A DNA stretch of 39,681 bases from Sphingobium phenoxybenzoativorans. GTDB taxonomy: Bacteria > Pseudomonadota > Alphaproteobacteria > Sphingomonadales > Sphingomonadaceae. The stretch spans positions 1-39,681 of the forward strand of contig NZ_MINO01000037.1 in assembly GCF_001757355.1 (NCBI RefSeq), read 5' to 3'. This document shows positions 25,432 to 33,687 of this stretch, one piece after another (position 1 is the first letter of the stretch; the number at the start of each line of letters is the position of its first letter). The notes beneath the pieces were generated by a model, which worked only from the letters and a program-made list of their open reading frames with translations, searched no databases and was not told the DNA's origin. Made by a program: the position numbers and the translations under genes.

Positions 25432-26493
25432 ATGAGGTCAGCAGTTTATCACGGCCCGCTAGACATTCGGTGCGAGGACATTCCTGAGCCGGCTATAAGC
25501 GCCGAACACCAGATGCTCGTGGAAGTGTCGGCAACATCGATCTGTGGCTCGGATCTCCATATATTTAGGGGAACGCTCGATGCGATCATGGAAAAGGGGA
25601 AGTCTACAACTGGCCATGAACTTATTGGGATCGTCGCGGAAACAGCATCTGGCGTTACCAAGTTCAAGCGCGGCGACCGTATCACCATCGCCTACTCGGC
25701 ATCGTGCGGTGATTGCTATATGTGCCATGTCGGACAAACCGCCCATTGCGAGACGACCAAGAAGGCAGTTTACGGCTTTGGCGTTCCATTTGGAGATTTG
25801 AACGGTACGCATGCAGAAGCTCTGATCGTCCCTTACGCCGACGCACACGCAATGAGCGTGCCTGAGGCAATTTCCGACGCCGCTGCTCTGACGCTTTCTT
25901 GCAACTTGCCGTCCGCTATGATCGCCCTGCGCCTTGCGGCGATCGAACCGGGTGAAAATGTGGCCATCGTCGGGTGCGGCCCGACCGGGCTTATGACACT
26001 TGATCTCGTCCTAGGCCAGAGACCTGGCAAAGTGGTGGCCCTCGATAACGTCCTGCATCGCCTTGCCGTGGCGGAAAAGAAGGGAGCGGCGGTACTAAAC
26101 GTTGCTCAGGACGACTGGCTCGAAAATGCATTGGCTGAGACAGGTGGCCGTGGGTTCGACAAAGTGATCGAAGTCGTGGGGACAAAGGAATCGCTCAATG
26201 CGTCGCTGGCTCTGGTGCGGCCCGGCGGGACAGTAGCGGCGATTGGTGTTTTCTGCGAGCCAGAGTTCACGCTTAATACAGCTGATGTATTCTTGCGCGA
26301 CATAAGCCTCCATATGAATGGGTTCGCCAATGTGCAGCCCTTAATGTGGGACGGTTTGCGACTACTCGAGCGGGCCGGCTTGCAGCCTGAAGCGTATTTC
26401 AGCCATGAATTCTCGCTCAATGAAATCGATGCGGCTTTTGTCACCTTCAACGACAAGGCTGACAATGCCCTCAAAATGCTAATCCGGCCATGA
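25432..26493 (+). CDS. Zinc-dependent alcohol dehydrogenase (MDR family)
   Basis: A 353-residue medium-chain dehydrogenase/reductase. Catalytic zinc ligands are in SICGSDLHIF (Cys) and TTGHELIG (His-Glu). The structural zinc site is SASCGDCYMCHVGQTAHC. The Rossmann motif is VAIVGCGPTGLM, with an Asp in VALDNV suggesting NAD. The substrate cannot be read from sequence; oxidation of an aromatic or aliphatic alcohol formed by the monooxygenase is possible. Its stop overlaps an ATG of the next frame, and it seems to be part of the tmo operon. Confidence 0.85.
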   Translation: MRSAVYHGPLDIRCEDIPEPAISAEHQMLVEVSATSICGSDLHIFRGTLDAIMEKGKSTTGHELIGIVAETASGVTKFKRGDRITIAYSASCGDCYMCHVGQTAHCETTKKAVYGFGVPFGDLNGTHAEALIVPYADAHAMSVPEAISDAAALTLSCNLPSAMIALRLAAIEPGENVAIVGCGPTGLMTLDLVLGQRPGKVVALDNVLHRLAVAEKKGAAVLNVAQDDWLENALAETGGRGFDKVIEVVGTKESLNASLALVRPGGTVAAIGVFCEPEFTLNTADVFLRDISLHMNGFANVQPLMWDGLRLLERAGLQPEAYFSHEFSLNEIDAAFVTFNDKADNALKMLIRP

Positions 26494-26528
26494 GACTGGG
26501 CAAACTAGGAAACAAAGGGAGAGAGAAT

Positions 26529-27914
26529 GTGAAAAGGAAATTCCTCGTGTCCGCAGCCTTCCTCGGCGCGAGCACCGCGTCGCCTGCTTTGGCTACCGAT
26601 GTGTTTACGCTAGAAGGCTATGGGGCTATTTCCCGTGGTCTTGGCGGCGCGGCAGTCTCGCTTGATGTAGGTCCCGCCGGCATTATGAGCAACCCAGCCA
26701 CTTTATCTATTTCCACAGATAATCAGGATCCCGACAAGGCATCGCAGCTTCTAATCGGCCTTGATATGGTGGCCACCAACATCGATGCCTATAATGACAG
26801 TACTGGCGCGAAAGCCCCCTCGCGTACGCACTCGCGCAACCGAGGACCTTATTTCGCTCCAGAACTGGCTTATATCAGGCGCGCGGGAAACTTCACGTTC
26901 GGCATTGGGGCCTTTGCGATAGGCGGTCTCGGGACCGAGTACGGCACGACCAGTTTCTTATCGAACGGCCTTTCGGGAAGACCCACTGGGCTGGATAACT
27001 CGAGCAGGATGCTCGCCCTGGATATCCCTGCGGCCGTCAGCATGAAAGTCGGTGACCGGTTGACGATCGGCGGCTCTATCGATGCTGTGTGGATTGGCCT
27101 GAACTTGGGATTGCAGCTTCAGGCAGATCAGGTGGGATCCCTCATTGGCAGCGGTCGTATCAATGGAAGCCTGGTGCCTGTACTTGGCGGCATCCCAGGG
27201 CTGGACGCGGCGCATTTCGGCCTGACCCGGAATAATTACCTGATTAACGGAGTCGATGGTTGGGGCATCGGCGGTCGAGTAGGGTTTACCTATAAGCTCA
27301 CGCCTGCAACCACGATTGGCGGTGCCTATAATTTCGAGACAAATGTTGCCGACCTTAAGGGACCTGCGACCCTCACGGCTGTCTCCACCGTCGCCGGACA
27401 GATCCCCCTCACTGGCAGGATCCGCGTTAGAGACTTTCAATTGCCGGCGCGTCTTTCGATTGGCATCACGCAGCGATTTGGACCGCAGATATTATTGACC
27501 GCCGAGTATCAGCGAGCGTTCTGGAAGCACGCCATGAAAAACATCAACGTTGGATTTGAGGCGGACGCAGGCGGGAATGTTGATGTATTGCTTCCACAGA
27601 ACTACCGCAATCAGGACATCCTTGCGGTGGGAGGCGCATATGAGATGGGGCCGATGACCCTCCGAGCCGGGGCGAGATTTGCTTCTCAGGCTACGCCCGG
27701 TGAAACCCTTCTCGCGGTTGTACCGGGTATCCCGAAATACCACGCTTCAGCCGGGCTAACGTATAAGCTCGGGAAGCGGCAGGCTATAGACATTGCCTAT
27801 TCTCATGCGTTTAAGGAGAAAGTGACAAATTCGGGTCTGCCCAACACGTCGCAGCCCCTGACTGTCACGCACTCGCAAAACAATCTCTCGATTGGCTATC
27901 GCCTTACCTTTTGA
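26529..27914 (+). CDS. FadL/TodX-type outer-membrane hydrocarbon channel
   Basis: An outer-membrane protein of the FadL/TodX/TbuX family, which brings hydrophobic substrates such as toluene across the outer membrane. With a GTG start at 26529 it is about 461 residues and begins with a clean signal peptide (VKRKFLVSAAFLGAS, cut after PALA). This start has a GGGAGAGA ribosome site; the in-frame ATG at 26490 would add a polar leader before the signal. Mature N-terminus TDVFTLEGYGAISRGLGGAAV and the NPATLS motif are family marks, followed by many amphipathic strands and a terminal aromatic residue (YRLTF). In the tmo operon it fits substrate uptake. Confidence 0.9.
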   Translation: MKRKFLVSAAFLGASTASPALATDVFTLEGYGAISRGLGGAAVSLDVGPAGIMSNPATLSISTDNQDPDKASQLLIGLDMVATNIDAYNDSTGAKAPSRTHSRNRGPYFAPELAYIRRAGNFTFGIGAFAIGGLGTEYGTTSFLSNGLSGRPTGLDNSSRMLALDIPAAVSMKVGDRLTIGGSIDAVWIGLNLGLQLQADQVGSLIGSGRINGSLVPVLGGIPGLDAAHFGLTRNNYLINGVDGWGIGGRVGFTYKLTPATTIGGAYNFETNVADLKGPATLTAVSTVAGQIPLTGRIRVRDFQLPARLSIGITQRFGPQILLTAEYQRAFWKHAMKNINVGFEADAGGNVDVLLPQNYRNQDILAVGGAYEMGPMTLRAGARFASQATPGETLLAVVPGIPKYHASAGLTYKLGKRQAIDIAYSHAFKEKVTNSGLPNTSQPLTVTHSQNNLSIGYRLTF

Positions 27915-27921
27915 ATTGAGC

Positions 27922-27957
27922 CCGACGCGTGGCCGGCATTGGCCAGCTACGCGTCGG
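27922..27957 (+). terminator. Hairpin after the FadL-like gene
   Basis: CCGACGCGT (27922-27930) pairs perfectly with ACGCGTCGG (27949-27957), and the inner GGCC pairs could lengthen the stem. It begins 8 bases after the stop at 27914. No T-run follows, so it may be only a partial terminator before dmpD. Confidence 0.5.
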
Positions 27958-28017
27958 CCGGCCAAATCCACAAAATAACGCAGATAGGAGGTCCACTGGC
28001 CTTCCGCGCTGAAACAG

Positions 28018-28854
28018 ATGGAACCGAACGTGAGCGAAACTAATCCTGAGATTGCCCACCGAATAGATGCGAATGGGATCACGACAAATGTCCACGACGT
28101 CGGTAGCGGAGATCCGGTTGTGCTCATCCACGGATCTGGACCAGGGGTAACGGCTTGGGCTAACTGGCGGCTGGTAGTGCCCGAGCTAGCAAAATCGCGG
28201 CGAGTGGTTGCTCCCGACATGGTCGGCTTTGGCTATACCGATCGGCCCGACGGCGTACAGTACGGGATGGAGACATGGATCGGTCACATACTGGCTGTGT
28301 TGGATAGCCTCGAGATTAGGTGCGCGGACGTTATTGGAAATTCTTTCGGCGGAGCGTTGGCACTTGCTCTAGCGATCCGTTATCCGGAACGCGTACGAAA
28401 GCTTGTGTTAATGGGTTCGGTTGGAGTGCCGTTCGAGTTAACCGAGGGTCTGGACGCGGTCTGGGGTTATGAACCCTCTGTCAAAAACATGCGGAGGATC
28501 CTGGACTATTTTGCTTACAACTCGCAGCTCGTCAACGACGACTTGGCCGAGATGCGTTACAGGGCAAGCATTCAACCCGGTGTTCAGGAAGCGTTTGCAT
28601 CTATGTTTCCGGCACCTCGCCAGCGTTGGGTAGATGCCCTGGTTAGTCCCGATGAAAAAATTGAACAGATCAGGCATTCCACATTGATCGTTCATGGACG
28701 CGACGACAAAGTCATACCAGTCGAGACATCAATCCATCTTCATCATCTGATAGCAGACTCGCAACTGCATGTGTTTGGAAATTGTGGCCATTGGACACAA
28801 ATTGAGCACTCCAATCGATTTACGACGCTCGTGGATTCATTCCTGGCAGAGTAA
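28018..28854 (+). CDS. dmpD: 2-hydroxymuconic semialdehyde hydrolase
   Basis: A 278-residue alpha/beta hydrolase that cleaves C-C bonds in ring-fission products, releasing formate (or acetate) and 2-hydroxypent-2,4-dienoate. It is the branch needed for methyl-substituted catechols such as 3-methylcatechol. Oxyanion motif HGSGPGVTAWANW, nucleophile Ser in GNSFGG, Asp in HGRDDKVIP and His in GNCGHWTQIEH. Length is normal. A strong AGGAGG ribosome site lies about 30 bp before the ATG at 28018, and GTG at 28030 is an alternative start. It stands at the end of the tmo operon, away from dmpB and dmpC. Confidence 0.93.
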   Translation: MEPNVSETNPEIAHRIDANGITTNVHDVGSGDPVVLIHGSGPGVTAWANWRLVVPELAKSRRVVAPDMVGFGYTDRPDGVQYGMETWIGHILAVLDSLEIRCADVIGNSFGGALALALAIRYPERVRKLVLMGSVGVPFELTEGLDAVWGYEPSVKNMRRILDYFAYNSQLVNDDLAEMRYRASIQPGVQEAFASMFPAPRQRWVDALVSPDEKIEQIRHSTLIVHGRDDKVIPVETSIHLHHLIADSQLHVFGNCGHWTQIEHSNRFTTLVDSFLAE

Positions 28855-28989
28855 GTCAGTATCAACGAGTCTGGGGTGTCTGTCCGCCGTAATCCTATCC
28901 CACGTCGTCTAAATTGGCAGCGGTTTTAATTCGCCAACCAAACCGGCCTCAATCACCATCCAGGCTCAGACATATTTTCCCGACGAAAC

Positions 28990-29769
28990 CTAAAGTCGAT
29001 CTGCAATCTCCTTAGCACAACTTTTCAGTGCGTCGAGGCTTTGCATATCGCAGCCCGCTGACAGCACTTTATCATGTGAGAGCGATATGGCAGCGATAGG
29101 TGGCCGGCCCTTTCTTGACACAGGCACGGCCAGACATTGCAGACCTTGAGCCGCCTCTCGATCGTCTGCTGCCCAGCCTTGAAGTCGCACCTCTGCAAGA
29201 CACTTCGCCAGGATCCTTGGCGAAATTATGGTTCGATCAGTGAAGGGAATGAAAGGGCCACTCGCAAGATAGTCCTCAAGGTATTTCTCTGAGCGGCTAG
29301 CCAGGAGAACCTTACCGATGCCTGAGCAATAAGCCTCGAGTTGTCCGCCTTCCTGAGTAAAGTCCAAGCTCTCTGTCTCGTCACCGACCTTGACTAGATA
29401 TGTGACCATTGCGTCTTCGAGAACGCCAAGATGGGCAGTACACTTGTTGTTATCCGCAAGCGTCTGCAAAAGAGGCCGGGCAATAGAGGCCAATTGCTCA
29501 TTAAAATGTGTCGCGGGCTCGATCTCTGCGAGCACCACGCCGGGTGCATAGCGCCCATGGCCAACACGCAGAATCATCCGATGACGAAGGAGTTCTCCGA
29601 GCAATCGGTGTAAGGTAGTTCTCGGATAACCAAGATCGATTGCCAATTGCGAGATCCGGGTATGACCGCCGTCATCGGCTATCAAACGAAAGAGGTCCAA
29701 ACCCTTTGAGAGCGAGTCTGTGCCTCCCTTGATCTCATCCGATCTGTTATGTCCCGCCATATGGGTCAT
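28990..29769 (-). CDS. IclR-family transcriptional regulator
   Basis: A 259-residue regulator with an N-terminal winged HTH (about 20-75, [24 protein letters not shown] split over two helices) and a C-terminal IclR effector domain (about 90-255, with [14 protein letters not shown] and the LQCLAVPV motif). Divergent from dmpF, with 217 bp between the starts, so it most likely controls dmpF-dmpG-phaZ and itself. The effector is unknown; a pathway intermediate is a reasonable guess. The ATG at 29760 is an alternative start. Confidence 0.92.
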   Translation of the reverse strand: MTHMAGHNRSDEIKGGTDSLSKGLDLFRLIADDGGHTRISQLAIDLGYPRTTLHRLLGELLRHRMILRVGHGRYAPGVVLAEIEPATHFNEQLASIARPLLQTLADNNKCTAHLGVLEDAMVTYLVKVGDETESLDFTQEGGQLEAYCSGIGKVLLASRSEKYLEDYLASGPFIPFTDRTIISPRILAKCLAEVRLQGWAADDREAAQGLQCLAVPVSRKGRPPIAAISLSHDKVLSAGCDMQSLDALKSCAKEIADRL

Positions 29770-29986
29770 TTCTAGCGCCGAAATTTGTGAGATGAAAGCG
29801 CAAACGGTAGCATCCGGTCAGAATATTACGGCTTCGAGGAGAATGAGGCGGAGGGGGCGGCTAATCATTTCCCCTGGTCAACAGATCGACAATGCTTGGG
29901 TATGGGCTTGTAGCCGCTTAACCCATTTAATCGCCAAACACCGATCGTCCGCAGCGATGCGATCGCGACCTACATGGAGAGCTGAA

Positions 29987-30928
29987 ATGAAAACCAAAGT
30001 AGCGATTATAGGCTCGGGAAATATTGGTACAGACCTCATGATCAAGATTATGAGGATGTCTGAAGTCCTCGAAATGGGCTGTTTTGTGGGCGTTGATCCC
30101 GAATCCGATGGCTTAAAGCGAGCTGCGCGTTTGGGTGTACCGATCACATCGGAGGGGATCGAGGGCTTGCTCGCGATGCCAGATTTCGAGGCTATCAAGA
30201 TCGTTTTCGACGCCACTTCGGCGGGGGCTCATGAGAAGCATGACCGCATACTTCGCGAGAAGGGTAAAACAATTATCGATCTTACCCCGGCTGCGATTGG
30301 GCCCTTCACCATCCCGGCCGTCAATGGCATGGATAATCTGGACGAGGTCAATGTAAATATGGTCACCTGCGGGGGCCAGGCCACGATCCCCATGGTGGCA
30401 GCGGTGAACCGGATTTCACCTGTTATCTATGGCGAGATTGTTGCGTCAATCGCTTCAAAATCCGCCGGGCCAGGCACGCGCGCCAATATCGATGAGTTCA
30501 CCGAGACGACCAGCCAAGCGATCGAGAAGGTCGGTGGTGCCAAGCGCGGTAAGGCAATCATCGTTCTCAATCCGGCGGAGCCGCCGTTGATTATGCGCGA
30601 CACGGTCTATTGTCTGGTCGGTCCTGGCGCCGATACTCAAGCAATCGAAGAGTCGGTTCAGCAGATGGTAACCGAGGTGCAGTCCTACGTCCCTGGCTAC
30701 CGGCTGAAGCAAAGCGTTCAGTTCGAAAGCATAGGGAATAATGCGCCGCTTAAGATCCCGGAAATGGGCGATGAGTTTACCGGTACGAAGGTCTCGATCT
30801 TTTTGGAGGTTGAAGGCGCAGCGCACTATCTTCCTGCCTATGCAGGTAACCTCGACATCATGACATCCGCAGCGTTCAGAACTGCCGAGCGCATCGCGAA
30901 CCGCCATCATCAGAAGGAAGCGGCATGA
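29987..30928 (+). CDS. dmpF: Acetaldehyde dehydrogenase (acylating)
   Basis: A 313-residue CoA-acylating dehydrogenase that turns acetaldehyde, channelled from the aldolase DmpG, into acetyl-CoA with NAD. Rossmann motif [14 protein letters not shown] at the N-terminus, catalytic Cys128 in [12 protein letters not shown], then [12 protein letters not shown] and LNPAEPP typical of the family. The ATG at 29987 has a GGAGAG ribosome site; the frame is open upstream to 29720 but shows no homology there. Overlaps dmpG by four bases (ATGA), in keeping with the tight DmpFG enzyme complex. Confidence 0.96.
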   Translation: MKTKVAIIGSGNIGTDLMIKIMRMSEVLEMGCFVGVDPESDGLKRAARLGVPITSEGIEGLLAMPDFEAIKIVFDATSAGAHEKHDRILREKGKTIIDLTPAAIGPFTIPAVNGMDNLDEVNVNMVTCGGQATIPMVAAVNRISPVIYGEIVASIASKSAGPGTRANIDEFTETTSQAIEKVGGAKRGKAIIVLNPAEPPLIMRDTVYCLVGPGADTQAIEESVQQMVTEVQSYVPGYRLKQSVQFESIGNNAPLKIPEMGDEFTGTKVSIFLEVEGAAHYLPAYAGNLDIMTSAAFRTAERIANRHHQKEAA

Positions 30929-31977
30929 CTGATATAGATGCACCTGCCGGAATGCCGAATGGCAAACTTTACATCCAGGACGTCACGTTACGTGATGGAA
31001 TGCACGCAATACGCCATCAATATAGCCTCGAGCATGTACGCGACATCGCAAGGCTGCTCGATGCCGCCAAGGTTGACGCGATAGAAGTGGCACATGGTGA
31101 TGGGCTCTCAGGCTCTTCATTCAACTATGGCTTTGGCGCACATACAGACTGGGATTGGATCGAAGCGGTTGCGGACGTCCTTGAACACAGTGTGTTAACC
31201 ACTTTACTTCTGCCCGGCATCGGGACAGTGCACGATTTGAAACGGGCATATTCCCTCGGCGTCCGCTCCGTGCGCGTAGCGACGCACTGCACAGAAGCGG
31301 ATGTGTCACGGCAACATATCGAATTTGCGCGCGGTCTTGGCATGGACGTGTCGGGCTTCCTGATGATGAGCCACATGAGCGACCCAGACTCCCTTGCGCA
31401 GCAGGCATTGCTTATGGAGACGTATGGTGCTCACTGCGTATATGTCACCGACAGTGGGGGCGCGATGTCGATGGGCGATGTGGCCGCTCGACTGCAGTCT
31501 TACGATCGCGTGCTCAAGCCCGAAACCCAACGGGGCATTCACGCGCATCACAATCTAAGCCTGGGAGTAGCAAATTCGATCGCGGCCGTCGAAAACGGCG
31601 CAGTTCGGGTTGACGCCTCGCTGGCGGGAATGGGCGCAGGCGCCGGGAATGCGCCGCTCGAGGTGTTCATTGCTGCGGCGGATCGCCTGGGCTGGGATCA
31701 CGGAACGGACCTTTTTGCATTGATGGATGGTGCCGAGAATTTGGTTCGCCCGCTGCAGGATCGACCCGTTCGCGTCGATCGGGAAACATTAACTCTCGGT
31801 TACGCAGGGGTATATTCAAGCTTTCTGCGCCATGCCGAGAAGGCCGCGGAAGAGCATGGTCTGGATACGCGGCAAATACTTGTCGAGCTTGGCCGGCGAA
31901 AGATGGTTGGCGGGCAGGAAGATATGATTGTCGATGTTGCGCTCGACCTCGTCAAAGGCGTCGCAACGGCAGAATGA
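30925..31977 (+). CDS. dmpG: 4-hydroxy-2-oxovalerate aldolase
   Basis: A 350-residue metal-dependent aldolase that splits 4-hydroxy-2-oxovalerate into pyruvate and acetaldehyde. The Mn ligands of DmpG are kept: Asp24 in [11 protein letters not shown] (with the catalytic His28) and His206 and His208 in [11 protein letters not shown], the same spacing as in Pseudomonas DmpG. The C-terminal communication domain, which binds DmpF, is present with the ending [17 protein letters not shown]. Coupled to dmpF by an ATGA overlap and followed 79 bp later by the phaZ start. Confidence 0.96.
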   Translation: MTDIDAPAGMPNGKLYIQDVTLRDGMHAIRHQYSLEHVRDIARLLDAAKVDAIEVAHGDGLSGSSFNYGFGAHTDWDWIEAVADVLEHSVLTTLLLPGIGTVHDLKRAYSLGVRSVRVATHCTEADVSRQHIEFARGLGMDVSGFLMMSHMSDPDSLAQQALLMETYGAHCVYVTDSGGAMSMGDVAARLQSYDRVLKPETQRGIHAHHNLSLGVANSIAAVENGAVRVDASLAGMGAGAGNAPLEVFIAAADRLGWDHGTDLFALMDGAENLVRPLQDRPVRVDRETLTLGYAGVYSSFLRHAEKAAEEHGLDTRQILVELGRRKMVGGQEDMIVDVALDLVKGVATAE

Positions 31978-32056
31978 GTTCAATCCATTCGCTTGGCTGG
32001 GATCATTTTGCCAGAGAGCAGGGCCTATGCCCGGTTGGATATGGAGGAGCGAAACC

Positions 32057-33280
32057 TTGCTGTACGACGCCTATGAGGCACAAAATGCGGTACTGTCGGG
32101 TGCAAATCTTCTGGCGGATCTTGGCTCTAAATGGGCCAAGAATCCATTTAACCCCGTGGCGTACTCGCAAATCGGGCATATGGTGGCATCCGGGCTGGAC
32201 GTTTTTGCTCACGCATCCCAGCCGCGCGGTAAACCAGAATTCGGCTTCACGACAACCGCGATTGCGGATGGACGCGAGGTTTCCGTGACTGAAGAGGTCG
32301 TGCTTCGAAAGCCTTTTGGGCAACTTAAGCGCTTTTACCGAGATGGCGCCGAAGACAGCCCTCGACTCTTAATTGTCGCACCGATGTCCGGGCATTATGC
32401 CACACTTCTGCGCGGAACTGTTGCAAGAATGCTACCCTTTGCTGATGTCTACATCACAGACTGGCGCGATGCGAAGAAAGTGCCGGTAGAGGACGGTCGG
32501 TTCGCTATAGATGAGTATATCGACTACCTCATCGAATTTCTGGAATGCATCGGCCCTAGATCGCATATGTTGGCTGTTTGCCAGCCAGCTGTTCCAGCTT
32601 TTGCAGCTGCCTGTGTCATGGGTGCAAGTGGACACCCGTGTAGACCACGCACGTTGACGATGATGGGCGGGCCTATCGATACTCGCGAAACGCCTACCGC
32701 GGTCAACCGTGCGGCTACGCAACGATCTCTTGGTTGGTTCAAATCAAACGTCATCGCGACAGTCCCCATGTCTTATGCTGGTCGCGGCCGCAGAGTCTAT
32801 CCCGGTTTCTTGCAACTCGCAGGCTTTATGGCGATGAACATCGGTAGTCATTTAAATAGCCACTACGAAATGTTTCGTCACTTGGTGGACGGGGACGGCG
32901 AAAGTGCAAGAGCGACGATGGCGTTCTACGAGGAATATCGGTCCGTCTGCGATATGACCGAGGAGTTTTACTTACAAACCATCCAGGACGTTTTTCAGAT
33001 GCATAAGCTCCCAAAAGGCGAGCTCATCTACAGGGGCTCGAAGGTCGACCCTTCGGCAATCAAAGATACCGCCTTGCTCGCGATCGAAGGCGAGAAAGAT
33101 GATATTTCGGGCATTGGTCAGACACGCGCTGCGTTATCGATCGCCACAGGGTTGCCTCCCTCGGACAAACGCTACCTCTTGGCGGAAGGGGTTGGGCATT
33201 ACGGTATATTCAATGGTCGTCGCTGGCGCGAGAGGATCGCGCCTGTCATGGAGGACTGGATCCGCACTCATTATATCTGA
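32057..33280 (+). CDS. phaZ: Intracellular polyhydroxyalkanoate depolymerase
   Basis: A cytoplasmic PHA depolymerase (PhaZ, alpha/beta hydrolase with a Cys nucleophile) that breaks down stored PHB. With a TTG start at 32057 the protein is 407 residues and begins with LLYDAYEAQNAVL, matching the usual PhaZ N-terminus. The SD sequence GGAGGAG (32043-32049) sits at ideal distance before this TTG. The frame is open from 31928, but that part overlaps dmpG and is not conserved; ATG at 32027 is a weaker option. Nucleophile Cys175 in LAVCQPAVP, Asp348 or 349 in EGEKDDISG and His381 in GVGHYGIFNG. It appears co-transcribed with dmpFG. Confidence 0.9.
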   Translation: MLYDAYEAQNAVLSGANLLADLGSKWAKNPFNPVAYSQIGHMVASGLDVFAHASQPRGKPEFGFTTTAIADGREVSVTEEVVLRKPFGQLKRFYRDGAEDSPRLLIVAPMSGHYATLLRGTVARMLPFADVYITDWRDAKKVPVEDGRFAIDEYIDYLIEFLECIGPRSHMLAVCQPAVPAFAAACVMGASGHPCRPRTLTMMGGPIDTRETPTAVNRAATQRSLGWFKSNVIATVPMSYAGRGRRVYPGFLQLAGFMAMNIGSHLNSHYEMFRHLVDGDGESARATMAFYEEYRSVCDMTEEFYLQTIQDVFQMHKLPKGELIYRGSKVDPSAIKDTALLAIEGEKDDISGIGQTRAALSIATGLPPSDKRYLLAEGVGHYGIFNGRRWRERIAPVMEDWIRTHYI

Positions 33281-33687
33281 TTATGAAGGCGGCATCGTGA
33301 GGCGGTCTATCAACTTGGCGTGTCGCCATAATATCGCATTGCGGCGGTCGAGAAGGAATGACCCAACATGTGGGCCTCTCTAGCTAGCCGAATTTGCACC
33401 GTCTGCTCCGTAATATATGTACGGTCAGGAGAAATTGAAAGATGAACCTTGTTGCAGACTAGCGCTCGTAGCAAACTCTTGAGACAAGAATAGAGCAACG
33501 GGAGTGAGGAATCATTCCGCTCTATGAGTTAGGTCACAGTAGAGCCGATCGAATGTTGAATAGGTGATCCCAAGTCGTGACGACTTAAAAGTAAAAAGAC
33601 GCCTATCGAATAACAACCCGCTTCCGCATGTCTGCAGCGACTACGGGGCGGCTTGAACAAATGGCGTAACCCCGAAGGGAGACGGAC
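33281..33687. other. Intergenic region before the indolepyruvate oxidoreductase gene
   Basis: About 400 bp without a supportable gene. It holds the palindrome at 33572-33586 and a looser outer repeat around it (TTGAATAGG at 33556-33564 and CCTATCGAA at 33602-33610). No clear sigma-54 promoter was seen. Confidence 0.45.
33572..33586. promoter_or_regulatory. Palindromic operator candidate
   Basis: AAGTCGT-G-ACGACTT is a perfect 7-1-7 palindrome about 100 bp before the start at 33688, in the expected promoter area. It looks like a regulator-binding site, possibly for a GntR- or TetR-type protein; the binding protein is unknown. Confidence 0.4.

Noticed and set aside
33310..33498. 62-codon minus-strand frame before the oxidoreductase gene
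   Set aside because: No convincing ribosome site and no recognised family.
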